64,000 nucleotides of DNA from Actinomycetes bacterium (GCA_023392635.1 JAEVYS010000051.1:12506-76505), one strand, 5' to 3'; positions 7,954 to 16,432 are shown, numbered from the stretch's first letter. The notes: a model not told the origin generated them from the letters alone. Translations and numbers: made by a program.

Positions 7954-9141
7954 TCACCCACACGTGGGAACGGCGAGTCGCCAGAGCGCGTCCCCCGACA
8001 CCGCGAACAACCCGCCGCCCGCGACGACGGCAGCGCTCACCGGCGCCGCGGGCGCGGGCAGCGTCCGCCAGCCGTCCGGGCAGCCGAGCTGGACGGTCGG
8101 TGCGGCGGCGTTGGTGAACACCACCGGGCGACCGGCGGCGAGCGCGAGCACCGCGGCGGCGTCCCCGGCGGGCGGATCACCGGGGAGTACCGTCGCGTCC
8201 CCCGCCGCGGCCGGAGCGACCCTCAGCGGCCAGGCCAGGGGATGCCCGCGCACCCAGCCCGCCGTCCAGCAGGTGTCCCCCTCCTCCGGGCACGCGATCG
8301 AGGTGGCACGGGACAGCTGGCCAGGCAGGCGGGTGAGGCCGCCCGGCACGGGGAGACCCACCTGGCGCCACCCGCCGCGGATCGCGCCGACGAACGCCAC
8401 GGGCGACTGGTTCAGCCCACCCGCCAGTCCCAGCTCGTCGCCGGCCACGACCAGGCTGTCGCCCAGCCGGGCGAACGAGAGGAAGCTGAACTCGCGGTCG
8501 GGGGAGGACGTCAGCTCCGGCCGGGCGGCCTGCTGGGTCCAGGTGTGGCCCTTCCGGGTCCACACCACCCCGTACAACCCGGTCGTTGCCACCCGGCTGC
8601 CGAAGATGACCGGGGTGCCACCCACCTTCGTCGTGCCGAGCAACGGACCGGCGTCGTGGCCGCCGAAGGTGAAGAACTCCTGAGGACGGCTGGTGAGGCG
8701 ACGGCCGGCGAGCGAGCCGTCCCAGACGCTCAGTCGTGGATTGGCGTGCGCACCACCCACCGCCTTCCCGATCGCGAAGACCTCGTCGCCGGCCACGGCC
8801 AGCGACTCGAGGGTGGCCACCTCGGCGTACGGTTCGGCCGGACGGAGCTGGAAGGAGCCCTCCACCGCGACCGACCTCACGACCAGCAGCGAGGGGACGG
8901 CGTCATCGGGTGTCTGCCCGCCTCCCGCCGCGCCACTGCCGGCGAAGCCTCCGACGAGGACCTGGTCTCCGGCAGCGGCCAGGGACGCCGCGCGGACGCC
9001 GTCGGGCAGCTCGACCCGTGTCCAGCCGCCCGCGGGAGAGACCGTCCCGGTCGCGGACGTGTTCGTCGGTGGCGGAGCGGCTGTCGTGCACCCGGCGAGC
9101 AGCGACACCGCCGCGGTCGCAACCAGCAGACGGCCCAGCAC
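7954..9141 (-). CDS. Predicted lipoprotein of unknown function
   Basis: A 395-residue exported protein with a lipobox: a short signal sequence ends in LLAGC at about residue 18, followed by a Thr/Pro-rich linker. The body has repeating beta-strand-like segments rich in Val, Leu, Gly and Trp (SLAVAGDEVFAIGK, SRVATTGLYGVVWTRKG, RLGDSLVVAGDE), which suggests a beta-propeller, although no named family is recognised. The GTG start at 9141 is 6 nt after TAGGCT, so it is probably leaderless. It ends directly before the alternative start of the nuclease gene, and the two may be co-transcribed. Confidence 0.7.
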   Translation of the reverse strand: MLGRLLVATAAVSLLAGCTTAAPPPTNTSATGTVSPAGGWTRVELPDGVRAASLAAAGDQVLVGGFAGSGAAGGGQTPDDAVPSLLVVRSVAVEGSFQLRPAEPYAEVATLESLAVAGDEVFAIGKAVGGAHANPRLSVWDGSLAGRRLTSRPQEFFTFGGHDAGPLLGTTKVGGTPVIFGSRVATTGLYGVVWTRKGHTWTQQAARPELTSSPDREFSFLSFARLGDSLVVAGDELGLAGGLNQSPVAFVGAIRGGWRQVGLPVPGGLTRLPGQLSRATSIACPEEGDTCWTAGWVRGHPLAWPLRVAPAAAGDATVLPGDPPAGDAAAVLALAAGRPVVFTNAAAPTVQLGCPDGWRTLPAPAAPVSAAVVAGGGLFAVSGDALWRLAVPTCG

Positions 9142-9199
9142 CCGCTCAGCCTAGGTGGGCCCGGGAGCCGGTGTCAGAGCCGGCCGCCACGATGTGGAT

Positions 9200-9433
9200 A
9201 TGGACGTACTGCATGTCGATTGCGGCACCTGCCGGGCGCGTGGCCCCGCCTGCGCAGACTGTGTGGTGTCGGTGCTCCTCGGAGAGCCCGCCGACGAGCT
9301 CCTGCTCGATGACCAGGAGCAGGCGGCCCTGCGTGCCATGGCCGATTCGGGGCTGCTTCCGCCCTTGCGGCTGGTGCGCTCCGTTCCCCCGACCGATCAG
9401 GACGGAGTTGCCTTCCCGACTGCCCTCCCTTAG
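9200..9433 (+). CDS. Small Cys-rich (possible zinc-ribbon) protein
   Basis: A 77-residue protein starting MDVLHVDCGTCRARGPACADC, with four cysteines in two CxxC-like pairs (residues 8-21) that could bind zinc. Then come a conserved-looking acidic helix (LLLDDQEQAALRAMADSGL) and the short strand PPLRLVRSV. I recall similar small proteins beside NlpC/P60 genes in actinobacteria, but the function is unknown. The start is the ATG at 9200; no good ribosome binding site is visible. It lies 36 bp upstream of the NlpC/P60 gene on the same strand. Confidence 0.6.
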   Translation: MDVLHVDCGTCRARGPACADCVVSVLLGEPADELLLDDQEQAALRAMADSGLLPPLRLVRSVPPTDQDGVAFPTALP

Positions 9434-9469
9434 GATTTTCTCAGTTTTGTTTCAGCGGGAGGGTGCTTC

Positions 9470-10531
9470 ATGGCGGCAGGGCGCAGCGTGCGCAACGCGA
9501 TCACCGTTGCCGTGGCGGCACTCGTGCTGCTCGGTGGCCAGCCCGTCGCCACGTCACAGGCGGCCCCCGTTCCTTCGCCTTCCCCTTCCCCGAGGAAGCC
9601 GACCCAGACCGAGACGAAGCTCAAGGACGCCAAGGCCCAGGTGCTGGCCCTCGAGGACCAGGCCAGCCAGGTCGGCGAGGACTACGACGCCGCAGCGCAG
9701 GCCCTGGCGGAGAGCAGGGCCCGCCTGGATGTGCTGAAGGGCGACATCGCCGCCCAGCAGGCCAAGGTGGACGCCCTGGGCGAGCAGGTCCGCGCGATCG
9801 CCCTGATCCAGTTCCGCAACCGTGAGGTGGACCCCACGGTCCAGATCTTCACCAGCGGTGACCCCGACACCATGCTCGACCGCCTCTCCACGGCCGACAA
9901 GGTCGACCAGGACATGAACGCCACCCTCGCCGAGCACGAGGCGGAGCAGGCCAACCTCACCGACATGCAGCGCACCGAGGCGGCGGAGAACGCCGCGCTC
10001 GCCGACCAGGAGCAGAAGCTGGCCGCGCTGAAGAAGGACATGCAGGACAAGGTCGATCAGGCACAGGCCCTGGTGCTGCAGCTCACCGCCCAGCAGCGTG
10101 CCGAGCTGGACGCCGCCGACGGCGGGAGCACCGGCTGGAATCCGAACGAGCTCGACGGCATCACCGCCAACGCGAAGGCGCTCGGCGCCATCAAGTACGC
10201 GACCTCGAAGGTCAGGATCGGCCAGTACGTGTGGTCGATGTCCGGCCCGACGAAGTTCGACTGCTCCGGTCTCATGCTCGCGGCCTACCGCTCCGTCGGC
10301 ATCAACCTGCCGCACTCGTCCCAGGCACAGTCCCGGATCGGCCGCCCGGTCTCGAAGGCCGACCTGAAGCCCGGTGACCTCATCTTCTGGTACCACCCCA
10401 TCCACCACGTCGGCATGTACATCGGCAACGGCAAGATCGTCCACGCCCGCAACCCGCGCTCCGACCTGGTCATCCAGACCCTGGCGTCCTACCCGGCACC
10501 GTGGGCCGGCGCCCGCCGCATCGTCGGCTGA
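9470..10531 (+). CDS. Secreted NlpC/P60 peptidoglycan endopeptidase with coiled-coil N-terminus
   Basis: A 353-residue cell-wall hydrolase that should cut stem peptides between D-Glu and the diamino acid. The signal peptide (residues 1-33) is followed by a Pro/Ser/Thr stretch and two long coiled coils (about 40-215), as in RipA/CwlO-type autolysins. The C-terminal NlpC/P60 domain (about 235-353) has the catalytic Cys in FDCSGLMLAAYRS, a His in HHVGMYIGNGKIVHAR and hydrophobic strands between. A ribosome binding site (GGGAGGG) lies 7 nt before the ATG. The gene after it overlaps its last 31 bp in another frame. The position next to the nuclease and trpD resembles that of Rv2190c. Confidence 0.92.
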   Translation: MAAGRSVRNAITVAVAALVLLGGQPVATSQAAPVPSPSPSPRKPTQTETKLKDAKAQVLALEDQASQVGEDYDAAAQALAESRARLDVLKGDIAAQQAKVDALGEQVRAIALIQFRNREVDPTVQIFTSGDPDTMLDRLSTADKVDQDMNATLAEHEAEQANLTDMQRTEAAENAALADQEQKLAALKKDMQDKVDQAQALVLQLTAQQRAELDAADGGSTGWNPNELDGITANAKALGAIKYATSKVRIGQYVWSMSGPTKFDCSGLMLAAYRSVGINLPHSSQAQSRIGRPVSKADLKPGDLIFWYHPIHHVGMYIGNGKIVHARNPRSDLVIQTLASYPAPWAGARRIVG

Positions 10532-11592
10532 GAGCAGCCTCCTGGCCGGCCGCCCTGCTGCTGGTCGCCGGCTGTACCGCGCCGGTCGGGCCGACGGCGA
10601 CCCCGATCGCGCCGGGAACCCTCGCCGACCGCCTGAACGCCGCGCTCGCCGCTGACAGCGAGGACGCGTTCGCGGACGGGTTCTCCGCCCAGCACGACCC
10701 GTCCGCCGACGGGCGGCGGTGGTTCCGGATCCTCCGGCACGCGACGGTCGCCTCGATCGCGCAGCCCGACGACCACACCCTGTCCGTGACGTCCGGCGAG
10801 CGGGGCGATGCCATGCCCGCCACCGTCACGCTCACGGTGCAACGCGACGCCACCGGCCGCATCCGCTCGGTCACCGCGGCACACCCGCCCATCTGGGTGC
10901 TCGGGCCGACCGACGTCACGGACGCCGTCCACGGCACCCTCTTCAGCGCCGGCCTGGACGAGGCCTCGCGCCGGCAGTGGGCCGACCGCATCGACCATGC
11001 CGTCGACGCTGTCGCCCGCTTCCACCCGCCCGGCGCCGACGCCTGGCCCGGGGGGCTCGTCGTCGAGATCCCCGCCGACGCGTCCGCGTTCGCGGCCAGG
11101 ACGGGGAAGGACGGCGTGAACGCGTCCGCCGTCTCGACCTGCGACAGCGGCACCCCGCGGATCGTCGTGAACCCGGCTGTTCTCGGGCAGCCGGCCGAGT
11201 GGCTGGACAGCACGATGGTCCACGAAGGGGTCCACGTCGCCACCCGCTCGCCCTGCCGTCCTTCGGGCCAACTGGCGTGGGCGGTCGAGGGGCTTGCCGA
11301 ATCGGCGGCCGCAGCATCCGACCCGGTCGCGGCGTCCCGCAACCGCGGGCTCGTCCTTGCCTACCTGCGTGACCATCCGGTGCCGCGCGCCCTGCCCACC
11401 GACCTGGATGACCTCACCGGCTACGCACTGGCACAGGTCGCCGTCGACCAGCTCAGGGCGCGGGCCGGCGAGGCGTCGCGCGACCTTCTCGACCGGGCCG
11501 GCGGCGACGGCGGGGCGGTCACGGCGAACGAACTCCGGCGGGTCACCGGCTGGTACACCGCAGAGCTGGAGCGGCTCAGGACCTCAGGCTGA
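10501..11592 (+). CDS. Predicted lipoprotein with metallopeptidase-like HEGVH motif
   Basis: A 363-residue exported protein. Residues 1-25 form an Arg-rich signal sequence with a lipobox (LLVAGC). The central part is a mixed alpha/beta region of unknown type. Around residue 240, STMVHEGVHVATRSPC holds an HExxH-like zinc motif, followed by AWAVEGLAESAAAA, where a downstream Glu could be the third ligand, as in gluzincin peptidases of the MA clan. Enzyme activity is inferred from the motif only. The start (GTG 10501) lies inside the end of the NlpC/P60 gene, so the two are probably co-translated. The 3' end overlaps the convergent esterase gene by 9 bp. Confidence 0.7.
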   Translation: MGRRPPHRRLRAASWPAALLLVAGCTAPVGPTATPIAPGTLADRLNAALAADSEDAFADGFSAQHDPSADGRRWFRILRHATVASIAQPDDHTLSVTSGERGDAMPATVTLTVQRDATGRIRSVTAAHPPIWVLGPTDVTDAVHGTLFSAGLDEASRRQWADRIDHAVDAVARFHPPGADAWPGGLVVEIPADASAFAARTGKDGVNASAVSTCDSGTPRIVVNPAVLGQPAEWLDSTMVHEGVHVATRSPCRPSGQLAWAVEGLAESAAAASDPVAASRNRGLVLAYLRDHPVPRALPTDLDDLTGYALAQVAVDQLRARAGEASRDLLDRAGGDGGAVTANELRRVTGWYTAELERLRTSG

Positions 11593-12327
11593 GTGCCGGG
11601 CGAAGAACTCCAGCGACTCGCTGAAGATCTGCTCCTTCTCCCAGTCCATCGTCGCAACGTGGTAGCTGCGCGGGAGCACCCGCTCGGTGACCTCGTCACT
11701 GGAGACGTGGCTGAGCACGAACGCCGTGGACGCTGCCGGGACGACGTGGTCGTTGGTCGAGCGGAAGACCAGCAGCGGACAGTGGACGAGGTCAAGGCAG
11801 GCGCGGACGTCGACCCACATCTTCATCATCGAGTTGGCGGCACGCAGCGGCGTCCGCTCGTACGCGAGTTCCTGGATGCCGGCCTGGGCGATGTCGGAGC
11901 CGATCGCCTTGGCCGACCCCTTGAACGGGGACAGGAACGGCACGGCAGCCATCCGTGGTGCGCCGATGACCGCGGGGTTCACCAGCACGAGACCGCTGAC
12001 CTCGTCGGGATACTTCTCGGCCAGCCGCAGCGCCAGTGCACCGCCCATGCTGAGGCCGGCGACGAACACCGTCTCGCACGAAGCCCTCAGCTCGAGGAAC
12101 GCCCGCTCGACGGCGGCGTACCAATCGCGCCAGGAGGTGAGGTTCAGCTCCTGCCACGTCGTGCCGTGGCCGGGCAGCCGGGGGAGCGAGACGCGGTACC
12201 CGGCGTCCGCCGTCACGCGGGCCCACTCCAGGAGCGACCAGGGCGAGCCGGTGAAGCCGTGGCAGAACAACACCCCCACCGGGCCACCGTCGGACGAGAA
12301 CGGCCGGGCGTGATCGCTCACCTGCAT
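11584..12327 (-). CDS. Alpha/beta hydrolase, carboxylesterase/lipase type
   Basis: A 247-residue soluble hydrolase of the Est30/monoacylglycerol lipase type. The oxyanion segment LFCHGFTGSPWS, the nucleophile elbow GLSMGG (Ser about residue 92), the acid residue in LLVFRSTNDHVVP and the His in RSYHVATMDWEKE form a complete catalytic triad. Substrates are probably short acyl esters or monoglycerides. The ATG at 12327 lies 6 nt after TACGAT on the reverse strand, fitting a leaderless mRNA. It is divergent from plsC with only 23 bp between start codons, which suggests shared control of lipid genes. Confidence 0.88.
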   Translation of the reverse strand: MQVSDHARPFSSDGGPVGVLFCHGFTGSPWSLLEWARVTADAGYRVSLPRLPGHGTTWQELNLTSWRDWYAAVERAFLELRASCETVFVAGLSMGGALALRLAEKYPDEVSGLVLVNPAVIGAPRMAAVPFLSPFKGSAKAIGSDIAQAGIQELAYERTPLRAANSMMKMWVDVRACLDLVHCPLLVFRSTNDHVVPAASTAFVLSHVSSDEVTERVLPRSYHVATMDWEKEQIFSESLEFFARHSA

Positions 12328-12333
12328 GCGGTC

Positions 12334-12343
12334 ATCGTAGGCT
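12334..12343. promoter_or_regulatory. Overlapping divergent -10 boxes (esterase / plsC)
   Basis: TACGAT on the reverse strand (12334-12339) is 6 nt from the esterase ATG. TAGGCT on the forward strand (12338-12343) is 7 nt from the plsC GTG. The two hexamers share bases 12338-12339, so polymerase could not open both at once and the genes may exclude each other at initiation. Confidence 0.55.
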
Positions 12344-12350
12344 GTCGGCC

Positions 12351-13112
12351 GTGTGGTACGACCTGTTCAAGAACCTGTTGTTCCGCCCGGTCGTCCGGTT
12401 CGGATTCCGTGCCCGGATCGAGGGTGAGGAGAACGTTCCTGCGAGCGGTGGCGGCGTCGTCGCGAGCAACCACATCGCCGCAGGCGACACGTTCGTGATG
12501 CCGGCCATGATGAAGCGGCAGCTGACGTTCCCGGCGAAGGCCGAACTCTTCTCCGGCAGGGGCGGGCTCGGCTCGAAGGTCGTCGCGTGGTTCCTGAAGG
12601 CGGTCGGCCAGGTGCCGCTCGACCGCTCGGGCGGGCGGGTGAGCCTCGACGGCCTCGGTCCGGTACTGAAGGTGCTCGCCGACGGCGGCCTGGTCGGCAT
12701 CTACCCGGAGGGCACGCGCTCGCCCGACGGCCGGTTGTACAAGGGCCGCACCGGTGTTGCGCGGCTCGCGCTCGCCGCGGGCGTCCCCGTCATCCCGGTC
12801 GCCGTGTTCCGCACCGAGGCGGTCAGGACCCGGCTCGGGATTCCGTGGATCAGCCGTCCCCGTGTCGTGTTCGGCAAGCCGCTCGACTTCTCGGCCTACG
12901 CCGAGCTGCACGATGACCGCGCCACGCTCCGCTGGATCACCGACGAGGTCATGGCCGCCATCCAGGACCTGTCCGGCCAGACCTACGTCGACGCCTACGG
13001 CACGTCACTGAAGAGCGGGTCGCTGTCGACCGCCGAAGCGGACGCCCGGATCTTGCCGCGTCCCGGCTACGGCACCCAGCCCCCGGAGCTTCCCGCCGTG
13101 CGACTATCCTGA
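12351..13112 (+). CDS. plsC: 1-acyl-sn-glycerol-3-phosphate acyltransferase (PlsC family)
   Basis: A 253-residue acyltransferase that places the second acyl chain during phosphatidic acid synthesis at the inner membrane face. The NHxxxxD catalytic motif appears as NHIAAGD (about residue 43), and the glycerol-phosphate-binding motif as YPEGTRSPDGRLYKGRTG (about 120). A hydrophobic N-terminal segment may anchor it. The GTG start at 12351 follows TAGGCT by 7 nt. It ends 5 bp before aroG, whose own -10 box overlaps the plsC stop. This family also sits near aroG in mycobacteria (Rv2182c), where it acts in lipid assembly. Confidence 0.9.
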   Translation: MWYDLFKNLLFRPVVRFGFRARIEGEENVPASGGGVVASNHIAAGDTFVMPAMMKRQLTFPAKAELFSGRGGLGSKVVAWFLKAVGQVPLDRSGGRVSLDGLGPVLKVLADGGLVGIYPEGTRSPDGRLYKGRTGVARLALAAGVPVIPVAVFRTEAVRTRLGIPWISRPRVVFGKPLDFSAYAELHDDRATLRWITDEVMAAIQDLSGQTYVDAYGTSLKSGSLSTAEADARILPRPGYGTQPPELPAVRLS

Positions 13113-13117
13113 CCGCC

Positions 13118-14506
13118 GTGTTGGAACCCATTCCGTCGCTGGCCGAACTGCACCAGTTGGGGGCGGCCCAGCAACCGGCCTACCCGGACGCGGACGAGGT
13201 GTCGCGCGTTCTCGCCGAGTTGCGCCGGCGTCCGCCGTTGGTGTTCGCGGGCGAGTGCGACGAGTTGCGGACCAAGGTGGCCGAGGTGGCCGCAGGCAGG
13301 TCCTTCCTGCTGCAGGGTGGCGACTGCGCCGAGACGTTCGAGACCGTGACCGCTGCCAACATCCGCGGCAAGCTCCGCGTGCTGCTGAGCATGGCCGTCG
13401 TGCTGACCTACGCCGCCCAGGTGCCGGTGCTGAAGGTGGGGCGCATCGCCGGCCAGTACGCCAAGCCGCGCAGCCGTGACACCGAGACCCGTGGCGGCAC
13501 CACCCTGCCCGCGTACCGGGGCGACGCGGTGAACGCGCTCGACTTCAGCACGGACGCCCGGCGTCCCGACCCGCGTCGCCTGATCGAGGTGTACAACCAC
13601 TCGGCGGCCACCCTGAACCTGCTGCGCGCGTTCGTGACCGGCGGTTTCGCCGACTTGCGGGCTGTGCACAGCTGGAATTCCGATTTCGTCCGCAACTCCA
13701 ATGTCGAGCAGCGCTACGAGAGCCTGGCTGCGGAGATCGAGCGGGCACTGGCGTTCATGGTCGCGTGCGGAGTCGACTCCGACACCTTCCGGACGGTCGA
13801 CTTCTACTCCAGCCACGAGGCGCTGCTGCTGGAGTACGAGCACGCCCTGACCCGCATCGACTCCCGCACCGACACCCCGTACAACACGAGCGCACACATG
13901 GTCTGGATCGGGGAGCGCACCCGGCAGTTGGACGGGGCCCACGTCGAGTACCTCCGCCACCTGCGCAACCCGATCGGCATGAAGCTGGGCCCGTCGGTCT
14001 CGCCGTCGGACGCCGTGGCACTGGCCGAGCGGCTGGATCCGGACTTCGAGCCGGGCCGGCTGACCATCATCAGCCGCATGGGTGCCGGCAAGGTGCGCGA
14101 CGTCCTGCCGCCGATCGTGGAGGCGGTCGAGGACACCGGACGGAAGGTCGCCTGGGTCTGCGACCCCATGCACGGCAACACGTTCGAGACCTCGCTGGGC
14201 TACAAGACGAGGGCGTTCGACCAGGTCGTGGACGAGCTGAACGGATTCTTCGACGTGCACCAGGCGCTGGGCACCTGGCCGGGGGGAGTGCACATCGAAC
14301 TCACCGGCGACGACGTCACCGAGTGCGTGGGCGGTGTCGGCGAGCTGGCCGAGGCCGACCTGGCGAACCGGTACGAGACGGCTTGTGACCCGAGGCTGAA
14401 CCGGAACCAGTCGCTGGAACTGGCGTTCATGGTGGCGGAGCGGCTCACCGACGGCCGGATCCGACGGGTCAACCCCGTGCAGGAATACTCTCCCGAGGAC
14501 TTCTAG
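13118..14506 (+). CDS. aroG: 3-deoxy-7-phosphoheptulonate synthase, class II
   Basis: Condenses phosphoenolpyruvate and erythrose 4-phosphate, the first step of the shikimate pathway. The 462-residue length and class II (plant/actinobacterial type) motifs are clear: LLQGGDCAETFE, RMGAGKVRDVLPPIVEAV and VCDPMHGNTFE, which include PEP-binding Arg/Lys residues and the metal-binding Cys and His. The GTG start at 13118 lies 7 nt after TATCCT, and that hexamer ends on the first base of the plsC stop, so it is probably leaderless. ltaE follows directly after its stop codon. In mycobacteria this enzyme pairs with chorismate mutase and is feedback inhibited. Confidence 0.96.
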   Translation: MLEPIPSLAELHQLGAAQQPAYPDADEVSRVLAELRRRPPLVFAGECDELRTKVAEVAAGRSFLLQGGDCAETFETVTAANIRGKLRVLLSMAVVLTYAAQVPVLKVGRIAGQYAKPRSRDTETRGGTTLPAYRGDAVNALDFSTDARRPDPRRLIEVYNHSAATLNLLRAFVTGGFADLRAVHSWNSDFVRNSNVEQRYESLAAEIERALAFMVACGVDSDTFRTVDFYSSHEALLLEYEHALTRIDSRTDTPYNTSAHMVWIGERTRQLDGAHVEYLRHLRNPIGMKLGPSVSPSDAVALAERLDPDFEPGRLTIISRMGAGKVRDVLPPIVEAVEDTGRKVAWVCDPMHGNTFETSLGYKTRAFDQVVDELNGFFDVHQALGTWPGGVHIELTGDDVTECVGGVGELAEADLANRYETACDPRLNRNQSLELAFMVAERLTDGRIRRVNPVQEYSPEDF

Positions 14507-15544
14507 GTGATCGATCTCCGCAGTGACACGCTGACCCGTCCCACCGCCGGCATGCTGGCAGCGATGGCGGCTGCGCCGGTCGGGGACGATGTCTACGCCG
14601 AGGACCCCACCGTCAATGCGCTCGAGGCGAGGGTCGCCGGGCTGCTCGGCCACGAGGCGGGCCTGTTCTGCACCACGGGCTCCCTGGCGAACCTGCTCGG
14701 CGTGTGGTGCCTGGTCCAGCCTGGCCAGGAGCTCGTGTGCGACGTCCGCGCTCACGTCGCTCGTGCCGAGATGGGGGCGCACGCCGCCCTCCACGGCGTC
14801 ACGATGCGCACCTGGGACTCGGCGGACGGGGTCAGTGACGCAGCCACGATCGCGGGCCTGATCACCCCGAACGCCGGCCCGTACCTGGTCTCGACGGCGG
14901 CCGTCGCGCTGGAGAACACACACAACTTCGGCGGGGGCACGGTGCAGCCGTACGACCACCTGGTCGAGGTGGCGCAGCTGTGCCGCGACGCCGGCGTCGC
15001 GCTCCATCTCGACGGGGCTCGGCTGTGGAACGCCCATGTGGCGACCGGCGTGCCGCTCGCCGAGTACGGCCGGTTGTTCGACACGGTCAACGTGTGCTTC
15101 TCGAAGGGGCTCGGTGCGCCGATCGGTTCGATGCTGGTGTCCAGCGCGGCGAACATCGCGAGGGCACGGGTGCAGCGCAAGCGGCTGGGCAGCGGCTGGC
15201 GGCAGGCAGGCGTCCTGGCCGCGGCCGCGGGCTACGCCCTCGACCACCACCTGCCGCGCCTGGGTGACGACCACGTCGCCGCCGCAGCCTTCGCCGCCGA
15301 AGTGGTCGCGCAGGCACCGGACGCCGTCCGGCTCTCCTCCGTGGTGACCAACATCGTTGTCCTCGCCACCGGCTCTCGGACGTCCGCCGAGGTGGTGGCG
15401 GCCGCCTCGCGGGTCGGCGTCGCGCTCTCCGCCGTGGGCGCCCGCCAGGTGCGGGCGGTGACCCACCAGGACGTCACCGTCGAGGAGGCGACCAGGGCCG
15501 GCCGCCTGGTCGGCGCGGTGCTGGCCGGGGTGCCGGCGCCGTGA
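14507..15544 (+). CDS. ltaE: Low-specificity L-threonine aldolase (PLP-dependent)
   Basis: A 345-residue fold-type I PLP enzyme that splits threonine or allo-threonine to glycine and acetaldehyde. The family N-terminus MIDLRSDTLTRPTAGM is intact, and the Schiff-base Lys lies in CFSKGLGAPIGSML (about residue 205). A PLP-contacting Asp is in ALHLDGARLWNA. The GTG start follows the aroG stop codon without a gap, so translation probably continues from aroG. Its own stop overlaps the first of three repeated GTG start units before aroE. It has no shikimate-pathway role that I know of, so its place inside this cluster is unexplained. Confidence 0.92.
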   Translation: MIDLRSDTLTRPTAGMLAAMAAAPVGDDVYAEDPTVNALEARVAGLLGHEAGLFCTTGSLANLLGVWCLVQPGQELVCDVRAHVARAEMGAHAALHGVTMRTWDSADGVSDAATIAGLITPNAGPYLVSTAAVALENTHNFGGGTVQPYDHLVEVAQLCRDAGVALHLDGARLWNAHVATGVPLAEYGRLFDTVNVCFSKGLGAPIGSMLVSSAANIARARVQRKRLGSGWRQAGVLAAAAGYALDHHLPRLGDDHVAAAAFAAEVVAQAPDAVRLSSVVTNIVVLATGSRTSAEVVAAASRVGVALSAVGARQVRAVTHQDVTVEEATRAGRLVGAVLAGVPAP

Positions 15545-15591
15545 GCGCGGCGGTCCGGTGAAGGCTGCGGTCCGGTGAAAGCCGCGGTGCT
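15541..15591 (+). repeat. Three tandem 17-bp units carrying GTG starts (two micro-ORFs plus the aroE start)
   Basis: Units begin at 15541, 15558 and 15575: GTGAGCGCGGCGGTCCG, GTGAAGGCTGCGGTCCG and GTGAAAGCCGCGGTGCT. Because 17 is not a multiple of 3, each GTG opens a new frame. The first two encode MSAAVR and MKAAVR and then stop. Every stop is the TGA of a GTGA overlapping the next start, so ltaE, two six-codon ORFs and aroE form one chain of stop-start junctions. The third unit is the true aroE start (MKAAV). Confidence 0.8.
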
Positions 15592-16432
15592 GGGCTCGCC
15601 GATCGCCCATTCGCTCTCTCCTGCGCTGCACAACGCGGCCTACCGTGCCCTGGGCCTCACGGGCTGGAGCTATGGCCGCCACGAACTGCTCGCCGCCGAC
15701 CTGCCGGCCTTCCTGGACGGACTCGACTCCGACTGGCGCGGCCTGAGCCTCACGATGCCGCTGAAGGAGGCGTGCCTCGAGGTCGCCGCCGAGGTCTCCG
15801 CTCCGGCGAGGCGTGCCGGCGCGGGCAACACGCTCGTGCGCCTGCCCTCCGGTGGCTGGCTGGCCGACAACACCGACATTCCCGGCCTGGTGGACGCGGT
15901 GCGCCCCGGCTGGGACGCGGGCTGGAGGGTCGCGGCCGTCCTCGGAGCCGGGGCGACCGCACGGTCAGCGCTGCTCGCGCTCTGCGAGCTCGGTGTCACG
16001 GCTGTCCACGTGTACGCCCGGAGCCGGGAGCGCTCCGAGGAGTTCCGCACCTGGGCGGCGCAGGCCGCTCCCGGCGTGGACGTGAGCTCGGCACCGCTGG
16101 ACTCCTGGGACTCCGGTGCCGAGCCCGCCGTGCTGTCGACGCTGCCCGGCGGGGCGCTGGCGGACGTCGGAGTGCTGCACCCGCGGACCGGGCTGCTCTT
16201 CGACGCGGTGTACGCGGGCTGGCCGACGCCGCTGGCCCGCGCGGCCGCCGCTGCCGGGATGTCCGTCATCGGCGGGCTCGACCTCCTCGTGCACCAGGCG
16301 GCGCGCCAGTTCGCCCTGTTCACCGGCCACGAGGCACCGCTGGAGGCCATGTTCGCCGCCGGCCGCCACGCGCTCGAGCCCTCCTCGTCCGGGGGTGTGC
16401 CGGGAGCCGTCCCGCCGGGTCCGGGCGCATGA
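15575..16432 (+). CDS. aroE: Shikimate dehydrogenase (NADP+)
   Basis: Reduces 3-dehydroshikimate to shikimate. The 285-residue protein keeps the substrate motifs HSLSPALHNAAY and SLTMPLKE (catalytic Lys), the catalytic Asp in ADNTDIPG, and the nucleotide-binding AVLGAGATARSALLAL. The NADP-contacting basic stretch is YARSRERSEEF. The start is GTG 15575, the third copy of a tandemly repeated start region. The last 20 residues are a Pro/Gly/Ser tail. It overlaps aroK by 4 bp (ATGA). The order aroE-aroK-aroQ forms three pathway enzymes in a row, while aroB and aroC are not in the window. Confidence 0.95.
   Translation: MKAAVLGSPIAHSLSPALHNAAYRALGLTGWSYGRHELLAADLPAFLDGLDSDWRGLSLTMPLKEACLEVAAEVSAPARRAGAGNTLVRLPSGGWLADNTDIPGLVDAVRPGWDAGWRVAAVLGAGATARSALLALCELGVTAVHVYARSRERSEEFRTWAAQAAPGVDVSSAPLDSWDSGAEPAVLSTLPGGALADVGVLHPRTGLLFDAVYAGWPTPLARAAAAAGMSVIGGLDLLVHQAARQFALFTGHEAPLEAMFAAGRHALEPSSSGGVPGAVPPGPGA

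Noticed and set aside
9463..9825. Short open frames overlapping the NlpC/P60 coiled-coil region
   Set aside because: The coiled coil in the main frame has heptad structure and a good start site; the others lack both.
13067..15682. Long open frame of 871 codons on the minus strand opposite aroG and ltaE
   Set aside because: It has no recognisable domain, is rich in Arg, Gly and Val as expected of an antisense frame in GC-rich DNA, and lies opposite two certain enzymes.
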